Assembly (NCBI GenBank): GCA_041694255.1
Contig: JASMTN010000033.1
Location: 1-17,731 of the forward strand
DNA length: 17,731 nucleotides
Direction of reading: 5' to 3'
Source: S009-33 sp041694255
GTDB lineage: Bacteria > Patescibacteriota > Gracilibacteria > Absconditabacterales > Absconditicoccaceae
Part shown: positions 7,312 through 16,587 of the stretch, piece after piece
Layout: each line of letters starts with the position of its first letter
How positions within the stretch are numbered: the first letter of the stretch is position 1
The notes under the pieces: generated by a model
Databases searched by the model: none
Seen by the model: only the letters and a program-made list of their open reading frames with translations
What the model was told of the DNA's origin: nothing
Program-made: the position numbers and the translations under genes

Positions 7312-9639
7312 ATGAGTAAAAAGTTTCAATTTAATATAAAGCTAAATAAATATCAAAAAGTACTTATATTTTTTGCAGTACTATTTTTTATACTATGGTC
7401 AAGATTGTTTTTTATTCAAGTTGTTAAATGAAATGAATATTGACAACTACTTTTTTCGCAACATTATAGTGTATCAGACCTTGAACCTGAAAGGTGAAAT
7501 ATATATCTAGAAGATAAAAATTGAAAAAAAATACCACTTACTGAAAATATAAATTTATATGAGCTTTATGCAGATCCCTATATAATATGGGATGAAAATA
7601 AGTTATGAGAACTTTTAGGTCCAATACTATATAATCATTTTTGTGATAGAAATCGTTTGGAAAAAGTAAATAAACTTACATGTGTTGAAAATATAGAAAA
7701 ATGGTCTTGAAAACAGCTAATCAAAGAAGAAAAAGAAAAGAAAACTGAATTATTAACTTGAAACTTACAAAATACTCAAGAGATAAAAAAAGAAATTGAT
7801 TTAAGTTATATTACAACATGAATATTACAAGAAACTATAAATAATCAACTTTCAAGTATGATTAAAAAAAGTTATATAACAAGGCCATATATAGGTTTTT
7901 TTGAAGATGACAATATAATTAAACAAGTTGAAAACATAGATTGAGTTTTTATTCAAAATAATAATTATGTTTATGTAAATGTAGACAATATGTCATCAAA
8001 TACATCAAAGCAACTTTATAATACATTAAATCCAAAGTATGACAATGTAACAAAAAAATATCTTGATAAAATATTGCAAAAAAGACCAAGAAGATATGTT
8101 AAAATAGCAGATCATATAAATCCTACACGGATAAATGAGATAAAAAAGATGAAGGATGAATATAAAGATGAAAAACAAGATAGAGTTCCCTTATTTCATG
8201 GTATATGATACAAGAAACAACCATTTAGATACTATCCACATAATAACTTTCTTTCTCATGTTATATGATACATAAATAATGATAATTGAGTTTGATGAAT
8301 AGAAGAATATTATAATGATATATTAAAATGAGAAAAATGACAAATTGTGTGAATGAATACACCATGGATATGAGAAGTATGATCAAGTTCTATGGATATA
8401 AAAGAATCAAAAGATTGATGAGATATAAATTTAACAATAGATTATACATTACAAAAAAAAGTTGAAGAGATTATAAAAAGATATTATTATGAACTAAAGG
8501 CAGATGATATATCTGTTGTTATAATGAATCCTCATAATGGTAAAGTAAAAGCACTTGCTTGATATCCTAATTTTAATCCAAATAATTGGAAAGATATATA
8601 TAAAATAAAGCCATTAACCAAAGAATATGAGTACTTAATAGATAAGGAAAGTATGTGAGAAACATACTATGACATACCCATACTTTATGAAACTTGATGA
8701 AAATTACAGGTTGCAACAACAGAAGAAAGATATGATAAAAATATTAAAAAATATATATATAAAAACATTCTTTGACCAAGAACATTTGTAAATCATATAA
8801 TATCATCTCCTTATGAACCTTGAAGTATATTTAAAGTAATTACAGAAGCTATTGCTATAGATACAAATGATATATGACTGTATGACTACTATCAAGATGA
8901 CTGAAAAATTGAAGTATGACCATATACTATTAGAAATGTGGAAAAAAAGTGTGAATGATATAATACATTTTTACATGCTCTTGAACGGTCTTGTAATGTA
9001 TGAATGGTAAGGATAGTACTTAAAACTTGAAAAGATATATTTTATAATTATCTAAAGCAACTTTGACTTTGAAAAAAAACTTGAATCCAGTTAGCATGAG
9101 AAGAAAGATGAAAAATATCAGCACTTGAAAAATTTTCACAAGCAAGATTCTTTAACAATAGTTTTGGTCAATGATTGCTTGTAACTCCGATGCAAATGGC
9201 AATTTCATTTTCTGCTATGGTAAATGGTTGATATTTACTTAAACCAACAATTGTTGAAAAAATAGAAAATGAAAATAGCACAAAAATTATATGAAAATAT
9301 ATAAAAGATAAAATATTTGCAACAAGAATCAGTAAAGATATAATATATGCACTTTATAGTACAATATATCAATGAGATCTAATAAATCTTGCACTTGATG
9401 GTTATACTCTATGATGAAAAACATGAACATCACAAATTTCTTATAAATGAAAGTATCAACAATGAAAATGATGGACTGTAGGTTCCTTTGTTTGAATAAC
9501 TACAAAAGAAAATCTAAAATATGTAATTGCAGTAAAAGCAACAAGACCAAGAACTTGTCAATGGTGATTATGTTCTGCTTGAAAAGTATATGAAGATATA
9601 TCAAAATTTATTATAGAATATGAAGGTATACAAAAGTAA
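7312..9639 (+). CDS. Penicillin-binding protein, transpeptidase (FtsI/PBP2 class B)
   Basis: A class B penicillin-binding protein that cross-links peptidoglycan outside the membrane. It is 775 residues, longer than usual (about 580-650). One N-terminal membrane anchor (about 16-36, rich in Phe/Leu/Ile) is followed by the dimerisation domain, whose opening block LEPERGNIYLEDKNGKKIPL matches the usual ERG.I.DRNG motif. The transpeptidase core motifs are complete: SIFK with catalytic Ser505, SCN (560-562) and KTG (703-705). Two regions look expanded: a Glu/Lys-rich stretch in the first 180 residues, and about 440-490 just before the active-site Ser. CGG codons occur at residue 273 and at residue 559, directly before SCN. 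I cannot decide between FtsI (septal) and MrdA (elongation), so I leave the symbol empty. The promoter is divergent from mnmA's. Confidence 0.92.
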
Positions 9640-9645
9640 GAAACC

Positions 9646-9673
9646 TTGATTTAAACTATTATATCTTTATATT
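9646..9673 (+). promoter_or_regulatory. Candidate promoter of metG
   Basis: TTGATT (9646-9651), a 16-nt spacer and TATATT (9668-9673), beginning 7 nt after the upstream stop codon and ending 28 nt before the metG ATG. Hexamers are the same as those of the tRNA-Gly promoter. Confidence 0.45.
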
Positions 9674-9701
9674 AAAAAAGTTTATAATTAAATATTTATT
9701 A

Positions 9702-11237
9702 ATGTGAAAAAAACTTCTTATAACTACTCCAATATATTATGTAAATGGTAAACCTCATATAGGTCATGTATATTCTTCTTTGATTGCAGATAGTTTTGCA
9801 AGAGCTAAAAGAGCTTTATGATATGATGTAAAATTTTCTACTTGAGTTGATGAAAATTCTCAAAAATCAGTTGAAAAGGCAGAAGAACAATGAAAAGATA
9901 TATATGAATATCTAGATGAAATGAGCAATATCCATGAAAATGTATGGAAACAATATAATATATCATACACAGATTTTATAAGAACAAGCAGTGAAAAACA
10001 TAAAAAACTTGTACAAAAGATATTAGAAATAACAAATAAAAACTGATATATATATAAAGATAAGTACGATGGTTATTATTGTGTGGGTTGTGAGGCTTTT
10101 AAAAAAGAAAAAGATCTTATAGAAAAAGATGGAAAACTTGTATGTCCTGACCACCTTAAAAAACCAGATATTATAGAAGAAGAAAATTATTTTTTTGCAC
10201 TTAAAAAGTTTGATAGTTTCTTAAAAAAATTATATAAGGATAATCCTTGATTTGTAAGTCCTGAAAGCAGGTTCAATGAAGTAAAATCTTTTGTTGAAGA
10301 ATGAGTTGAAGATTTTAGTATATCAAGAGAAGGTAAAACTTTCTGAATAAAATTTCCTTTTGATGAAGATCATACAGTATATGTTTGGTACGATGCACTT
10401 TTTAACTATTATACAGTAACTTTAGATGATGAGCTTAATGAGCTTTGATATTTTGATGATAATGTATATCATGTAATATGAAAAGATATTGCAAAATTTC
10501 ATAGTATCTACTGGCCTGCTATGTTAAAATGAGTAAACTTACCAATACCTAAAAAAGTTTTTACAACATGATTTTTTACAGTAGATGGACAGAAGATGTC
10601 AAAATCTTTATGAAATGTAATAGAACCTTTACAACTTTTAGAAGAATATGGAAGAGATGCTATAAGTTTATACCTATTCTATGATATAAAAATATGAAAA
10701 GATGGAGATTTTTCTTTTGCTAGGTTTAAAGATGTATATAATCATATACTTATATGAGGTTTATGAAACTTAGTGTATAGAGTTAGCAAACTTTCTGAAA
10801 AATTTAATATAACAAAATGAGTATATCATGGTAGTAGTATAAAAAATGAATTACTTGATGGTATATTGAACAATAATATTGAAGATATACTAGAAAAATA
10901 CTTTGAAGATGTAAATTTCCAATACTATCTAAAAGCTTACTATGAACTTATACAAAAAGTAAACTGATATATACAAGATAAACAACCTTGGAAACTTATA
11001 AAAGAAGATGAAAAAGAATGAATAAAAGTTCTAGAAACTTCTATTTACCTTATACATAAGATAAACTTACTAGGTTCTTTCTTCTTTTTAGAATGATATA
11101 AAAAAATCAATGAAACTTTTGATTTTAAACATTTGGATAATCAAGATAATTTTGAATGATTTAAAGATGAAATATATAAAAAAGAAATTAAAATAATTCC
11201 AAAACCTCAAATAGTTTATAAAAAAATTGAAGATTAG
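9702..11237 (+). CDS. metG: Methionyl-tRNA synthetase
   Basis: Class I synthetase charging initiator and elongator tRNA-Met. It is 511 residues, matching the short form without the C-terminal tRNA-binding extension. Visible: TTPIYYVNGKPHIGH with the HIGH motif (19-22), a single zinc knuckle with ligands Cys127, Cys130, Cys148 and His151, WYDAL, and KMSKS (298-302), then the helical anticodon-binding domain (about 350-500, including QPWKL). The start is ATG followed at once by TGA (Gly2), so under the standard code the gene would stop at its second codon. There is no Shine-Dalgarno sequence. The next gene starts 23 nt downstream, so metG probably heads a three-gene transcript. Confidence 0.96.
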
Positions 11238-11260
11238 ATTTAATTATCTATTTTAATTAA

Positions 11261-12010
11261 ATGAAAGATAAAAATTTAATAATTATAAGACACTGATTAG
11301 CAAAATATGAAAATTTAGAAACTGATAAAAGATGAAGTTTTGATAAAAATCAATTTTTAAAAGAATTTAAATTTTTAAAAGATTTAAAAGAAGAAGGAAT
11401 TGAGGATTTAGAAAAATATATAGATTCTTTTATTAGAAAATATGTAGAAACTTTAAAAACAAAAAATATTCATCTTTGGGTGTCTCCATTTTGAAGGACA
11501 ATAGAAACAAGTTATATTTTTATTAAAAAATTAGCTGAATATAATATAGAAAATGTTAAAATAAATTTATTCTCTCATCTACAAGAAGCAAAAAACTTTT
11601 CATGGCAAATTTTTGATTGATTGGTTGAAGGTAAAGAAATAAATATAAATAATAAAAAAATACAATTTGATAAAACAATCACAAATCCAGAAAATTTAAC
11701 TCATGGAGAGTATTTTTTTAAATCATACTGGAAGCAAATCCCTCAAGAATATCTAAAATGAATTGATGTTTTTGAAAAAGTTTTATCCATAGAAAATTAT
11801 GAAAATATAACTCAAAGAAGCAAAAAAGCTATACATAGAGTTCTTTCTTTGAATAATGAAGATAATTTAGTTATTATGTTTTCTCATCAATGTTTTTCTG
11901 ACCATATTATAAAAAAACAAGAAAACTATAAAAACTGATGACAAAAAGTATGAGAAATTTTAATTATTAATAAAGACACATCTTATGAAAGATTTAAAGC
12001 AAATAGTTAG
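11261..12010 (+). CDS. Histidine phosphatase superfamily protein
   Basis: A 249-residue protein with the phosphoglycerate-mutase-like active site. Near the N-terminus is IIIRHG with the phosphorylated His11 next to Arg10. SPFGRTIETS carries Arg79. The acid is probably Glu109 in LQEAKNFSWQ. FSHQ carries the second histidine, His209, with Gln in place of the usual Gly. All four catalytic positions are present, so it should be active. The long insert between the first motif and SPFGR (about 24-70) and between Glu109 and His209 gives no family-level match I recognise. The substrate is unknown: a small phosphometabolite or a phosphoprotein are both possible. Its last 26 nt overlap the next gene, which encodes a kinase-fold protein, so the two are probably translationally coupled. 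Confidence 0.85.
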
Positions 12011-12926
12011 CAATTTTTTAAATGAAGAAATTATTGAAATTGAAAGTTTTGAAGCTTGATTTTTATCACAATGAATAAAAATTGTTTGAAAACATAAAAC
12101 TTATTTTGCAAGGTGTTTAAAAGATAAATATATATGATATTATTATCCTGAAGAAGATTATTATAGTTTTAATATATCTCATGAGATGACAAAAAATGCA
12201 AAAAGTTGAATAAAATCTTATGGCATCATACAATATAATTGAAAAAATTATCATATTACAGACTTTTTTGAATGAAAAACTTTAAATTTACATGATATAA
12301 ATGAAGATCATATAATTAAAATAGCAAATAAAATATGACAAATTCATAAACAATGAAGCAATGAATTAAAAAAATTATCAGATGATAACAAAAAATTTTT
12401 ATATAATAGATGATTTAGAGAAGTTATAACCCATTCTGAAACTTTGTTTTCTACTTATGAAACAAGAATTGTAAACACTTATGATGAATGCTTTTTTAAA
12501 AAATATATTTACAATATGTTAGAAGCATATTTTGATTACCTGAAATTAAATAGTTTTGATCGTATTGCTTACTTGCATTGAGACTTTTGGCCATGAAATA
12601 TAATGAAGGATAAGAATGAAAATATAGAATTTATTGATTTTTCAAGAATTCCTTATGGAGAACCAGGTATAGATATAGGTTGGTTTATAGCACAATTTCA
12701 AATTGATTCTATCATAAACATAGAAAACAAACAAAAAAACGATAAACTGCAAGATATTTTTTTAGAAACTTACATAAAACAAACTAAAGACACAAATATA
12801 TTAAATTATATAAAATTATGACAATTATGGGTAATTTTTATAAATCTATCTCCAGTATTACAACAATTTTTAAATTGGAATGATAAAATTAAAAAAGAAG
12901 TAAAAGAGTGGGCAATAAATATATAA
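11985..12926 (+). CDS. Aminoglycoside phosphotransferase / choline-kinase-fold kinase
   Basis: A 313-residue protein of the APH kinase-like superfamily, which transfers phosphate from ATP to small molecules such as choline, ethanolamine, sugars or homoserine. The catalytic loop is LHGDFWPGNIM (Asp200, Asn205), and the metal-binding motif is FIDFSRIPYGEPGIDIGWF (Asp218). The N-terminal lobe is short and holds a candidate ATP-anchoring Lys (KIVGKHKTYFARCLK). Drug resistance is not indicated; most members of this fold are metabolic. It starts inside the preceding phosphatase gene in another frame, with no Shine-Dalgarno sequence. It ends directly against the rnpA stop codon on the opposite strand. 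The kinase-phosphatase pairing suggests they act on a common phospho-compound (inference). Confidence 0.85.
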
Positions 12927-13304
12927 CTACTTTCATAAAATAAATTTTAAATCTTTTTCAAAATCTTTTTTTATAATATCTTTAACATTTTCTTTTGAAA
13001 AATCATAACTTATACCCTTTTTTAAAGAAACATAAACTTTTATATATCACTTATTTGTATATTTATATATATAATCATTTTCATATATAATATGAAAAAA
13101 TATTTTTCTAAGAATATTTCTATAAACTGCTTTTTTATGAAATTTACTTGATATACTAATTCAAAATTTATTATAACTTTTTCAAGGAAACTGTTTAATT
13201 ATATTAATATTTAAAATTTTTCATCTTAAAAATTTTTTTTTATTAGTTTTAATTATATATCTTATTTCTTGATTATTTAGTCTATTATTTTTTTTAATAT
13301 TCAT
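12927..13304 (-). CDS. rnpA: Ribonuclease P protein component
   Basis: The basic protein that helps the catalytic RNA mature the 5' ends of tRNAs. It is 125 residues, normal for the family (about 110-130), and extremely Lys/Ile/Asn-rich. Visible: NNRLNNQEIRYI at the N-terminus (family NRL pattern), the KFGISISSKFHKKAV strand, and the RNA-binding signature as VYRNILRKI (60-68), equivalent to RNRxKR. Its neighbour is secA rather than the usual rpmH, separated by a 185-nt repeat element (13305-13489). The ATG is embedded in TATAATG. There is no Shine-Dalgarno sequence. The stop TAG abuts the TAA of the kinase gene on the opposite strand. The sequence is divergent, but the motif, size and charge together make the call firm. 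Confidence 0.88.
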
Positions 13305-13310
13305 TATAAT

Positions 13311-13336
13311 AGTTACAAGTTAAAAGTTTCAAGATT
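13311..13336 (+). repeat. Left end unit of the intergenic element
   Basis: An AGTTACAAGT core (13311-13320), identical to 4707-4716 in dnaX, followed by AAGTTTCAAG (13324-13333), a relative of the repeats at the other end in inverted orientation. It is degenerate and AT-rich. Confidence 0.45.
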
Positions 13337-13390
13337 AAAATAAAAAATATTTAACATACATGCAAAGATAGAAATATAATTAATAAGATT

Positions 13391-13418
13391 TAATCATGCC
13401 CCAGGGCACCCTCTCTTG
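13391..13418. repeat. Palindromic repeat copy A
   Basis: TAATCAT, then the dyad TGCCC-CA-GGGCA (13397-13408), then CCCTCTCTTG. It aligns along its full length with copy B 42 nt downstream. It stands out as a G+C-rich island in AT-rich DNA. Confidence 0.6.
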
Positions 13419-13432
13419 ATTTGTAAATTATC

Positions 13433-13462
13433 TAATCATACCTCAAGGTAGCTTCTTCCTTG
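13433..13462. repeat. Palindromic repeat copy B
   Basis: TAATCAT, then the dyad TACCT-CA-AGGTA (13439-13450; its first base is shared with the leader), then GCTTCTTCCTTG. Compared with copy A both arms of the dyad change together, so pairing is kept. Confidence 0.6.
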
Positions 13463-13489
13463 CTACTTGAAACTTGAAACTTGCTACTA
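13456..13489 (-). repeat. Right end unit of the intergenic element
   Basis: On the minus strand GTAGCAAG occurs twice around two CAAGTTT units. Positions 13456-13476 match dnaX 4705-4725 at 20 of 21 bases. The unit runs up to the secA stop codon (13490-13492). Confidence 0.6.
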
Positions 13490-16462
13490 TTATTTTCCTA
13501 ACATCTTTTTTATCAAATCATCTGCTTCTTTATTGTTAGAATCATCATTATCATCCATTTCTATTACCTCAAAATCATCATCTTTTTGTATTGTTTTTGG
13601 TCAAGATTTTTTATTAGGAGTTTTTACTTCCATTCACTTAGCAGTTTCTCAAGCTTGTTTAAGTTTTTCTATTAGATTTTTACTTTCATCTTCTCATCAT
13701 ATGTTTATAGTTTGTGTTTTTACAGAAAATTGTTCTTTATCAAGTTTTAATAAATTAGATATAACTTGAGATTTTATACTTCACATTAATATTTGATATT
13801 TTTCAAAAGCTTCTTTTTTATATTGAAGTAATGGATCTATTTGTGCATAACCATACATTGAAACTTTATCTCTAAGATACATCATCTCATCTATATGTTT
13901 CATCCAAGCCTTATCTAATGTTTCAAGCAATATAGATTGTTGTATTTCTTTTATCTTATCCTCACCTATTTCTTGCTTTTTATTATCATATATTTCATTA
14001 AATTTAAGTATAAGATAATCTTCTAAATCTTTAGACTTATATTTTTTTACATCATCTGTAAAATCTATTCAAGATACTTCTTCAAGATAGTTGATAAGTG
14101 CATTATCATCATAAGAATATTTTTCTATAGCATTTTTAACAAGTTCTTGAATATACTTCTTAACAACAGATTCCATATCCTCATCCTTCAAAAGTTTATC
14201 TCTAAGTCAATATATAACTGTTCTTTGTTTATTAAGTACATTGTCATATTCAAATAAATTTTTTCTCATACTAAAGCTCATAGCCTCCATCTGTCTTTGA
14301 GCTCTTTCTATAGAGTTTGTAATCATTTTATTTTCAATAGACATTCTTTCAAGTTCTTCCTTTGGATATAATCTTCAGGCAAGAGTTTTTGTAACAAGTC
14401 ATCAAGATTTTATCATAAGATCATCATCAAGTGCAACATAAAATTGTGTCATACCTGGATCTCATTGTCTTCAAGATCTTCATCTTAACTGGTTATCAAT
14501 TCTTCTACTTTCATGTTTTTCAGATGCTAGTACATAAAGTCACATATATAAATTCTTTTGGATAAGTTCAGGTTCTTGATCTTTAGAAGATTTTATAATA
14601 ATTTCACAATAAGCCTGGTCCTTAGTTTTTTTTCTATTATTAAAAATAACTCTCATATAAAAATTATCTTTGATAAGCTCTTGCTTTTCTCCCAGTATAA
14701 TATCATCATCTGTTAATGAAAATTGTCATTTTAATCATTCCATAATTTTATCAAACTCAAATCTTGAATATATAACTAAACTAAGTCATTTATTATTTTT
14801 AAGTTCTTTTTTAATCCAGTTTGCATAGTTATTTGATATTTTTTCAAACATACCTTCTTCAAGTTTTATATCTGTTCATCTTCAAGCCATATTTGTAGCA
14901 ACTATAATAGATCACATCTTACCAGCATTTGAAATTATTTTAGCTTCCATTTCTATATGTTTTGCATTCAATACACTATGTTGTAATCATGCTTTTTGTA
15001 AATATTTAGAAAGTATCTCTGAAGTTTGTACAGAACTTGTTCAAAGTAAAAAAGGCAATCACATACTATGATAAAATTTTACAGTATCTACAATTTGATT
15101 AAATTTAATATTTTGGTCAAAAAAAACCTTATCTTGTTTATCAACTCTTATAAGTTCTCTATTTGTTGGAATTACCATAACTCATGTTTCATAAATCTTC
15201 TCAAATTCCTCTCACTCAGTACTAGCTGTACCTGTCATTCAAGAGAGTTTATTATATAATTTTAGAAAATTTTGATAAGTTATAGTAGCTACTGTTTCAG
15301 ATTCTTTTTGTATAGTAACATTTTCTTTAGATTCTATAGCCTGATGTAAGCCTTGTGAAAATCTCCTTCAAGGCATTGCTCTACCAGTATTTTCATCAAT
15401 TATTAAAACTTCACCATTATGAACTAGATAATCTTTATCTTTTTCAAAACATGCTTTTGCTTTAAGTGCATTTTCTATATGATGTATTTCATCATAACCA
15501 AGATCTCTATATAGATTTTCAACTCATAAAATTTGTTCAAGTTTTCATATTCACCTTGAAGTTAATATAGCAGTTTTTGCTTTAGGATCTATTTTATAAT
15601 CACATTCTAGTGGTTTTTTTTCTCCATTATCAAAAAGCATAGATTTTTTCTTTTCAGTTTGTAGAGGACAAGCTTCAAGTGCTTTTATGATTTGTGCATA
15701 TTGAATATATTTTTCAGTAGGTTGAGAAGAAGGTTGAGATATGATAAGTGGAGTTCTTGCTTCATCTATCATTATACTATCTGCTTCATCCACTATAGCA
15801 TAATTAAGATCTCTAAAAAGTAGATTTCTTTGGTCCATACTTTTTGCAAGATTATCTCTTAGATAGTCAAATCAAAGTTCAGCATTTTCAACATAAGTTA
15901 TATCTTTACTATATTCTTCTTTTCTTTTTTCTAAGGGCACATTTTTACTTACATATCATACACTAACTCATAGAAAATCATATAAAGGCTTCATAATTCA
16001 AGCATCTCTTTCTGCCAAATAATCATTTACAGTTACAAGATGTACTCATTTTCAACTAAGTGCATTTAAATAAGCAGCTAAAGTAGCAACAAGAGTTTTA
16101 CCTTCTCAAGTTTTCATTTCTGTTATTGTTCATTCATGAAGTATAATACCACCCAAAAGCTGTACATCATAAGGTATCATATTCCATGTTGTTTCTTGTC
16201 ATTTAACTTTATATTTTGTTCATACAAGATGTTTACAAGCTTGCTTGTGTATAGCAAAAGCTTCTTCAAGAATAGTTTCTAAACTTGTTCCATTTGCTAC
16301 TTTTTCTTTTAATTCTTTGCTTTTATCTTTTATTTCTTGTTCAGAAAGTTTATTATAATCTTCATAAAGATGATTTATTTTATCGATAGTTGGTTGATAT
16401 TTTGCAAGTTTTCTTTCATTAGCATTTCAAGCTATTTTCTCAAGGATATAATTAAAAACCAT
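13490..16462 (-). CDS. secA: Preprotein translocase ATPase SecA
   Basis: The motor that drives unfolded preproteins through SecYEG. It is 990 residues, somewhat longer than typical (about 840-900). Visible: Walker A TGEGKT (118-123), DEAD box VDEADSIMIDEARTP (Asp225), the preprotein cross-linking region, then the second nucleotide-binding fold with SGMTGTAS, VATNMAGRGTDIKL and QLRGRSGRQGDPG, whose glycines are mostly TGA codons. The helical scaffold and wing domains follow (DNVLNKQR, LDKAWMKHID). The tail ends in a Lys/Asp-rich linker and ADDLIKKMLGK. The CxCxS...CH zinc motif that binds SecB or phospholipids is absent. A charged insertion lies in the segment before QLRGRSGRQ (KKELKNNKG...FNNRKKTKDQ). 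The likely promoter is at 16503-16530. There is no Shine-Dalgarno sequence. Confidence 0.97.
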
Positions 16463-16502
16463 ATTATATTATAATCTATTAAGTAACTAAAAAAGTATCT
16501 TA

Positions 16503-16530
16503 TTTATAATTTTTTTAAGTTTATTTACAA
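16503..16530 (-). promoter_or_regulatory. Candidate promoter of secA
   Basis: On the minus strand: TTGTAA (16525-16530), a 16-nt spacer and TATAAA (16503-16508), 40 nt before the ATG. It lies in the 125-nt gap after the lipoprotein gene. No GC-rich terminator was seen in that gap. Confidence 0.45.
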
Positions 16531-16587
16531 GGATAATAAATATTATAAATAAGACTAACTAAACAATTATATATAAATATATTATTA

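Larger units (their letters stand above)
13311..13489. repeat. Repeat-bounded intergenic element between secA and rnpA
   Basis: Almost the whole 185-nt gap is one composite. One end (13311-13336) carries a CAAGTT-type unit in plus orientation, and the other end (13456-13489) carries the same type of unit in minus orientation. Two short palindromic repeats (13391-13418 and 13433-13462) lie inside. No open reading frame is present. It resembles a small non-autonomous or REP-like element, but no target-site duplication was recognised. Confidence 0.45.

Noticed and set aside
13300..13308. TATAAT overlapping the rnpA start codon as its -10 box
   Set aside because: A start site set by it would fall inside the rnpA coding sequence; the N-terminal NRL pattern shows the ATG at 13304 is needed, so the match is probably chance in AT-rich DNA.
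13397..13408. TGCCC/GGGCA dyad as a rho-independent terminator for secA
   Set aside because: The stem is only five pairs with a two-base centre and no T-run follows on either strand.
13391..13462. Copies A and B as a small CRISPR array
   Set aside because: Only two copies, both diverged, with a 14-nt spacer, and no cas genes in the window.
13467..13769. A 100-codon plus-strand frame over the end of secA
   Set aside because: It is the antisense shadow of the acidic secA tail; composition mirrors secA codons and it has no recognisable domain or promoter.
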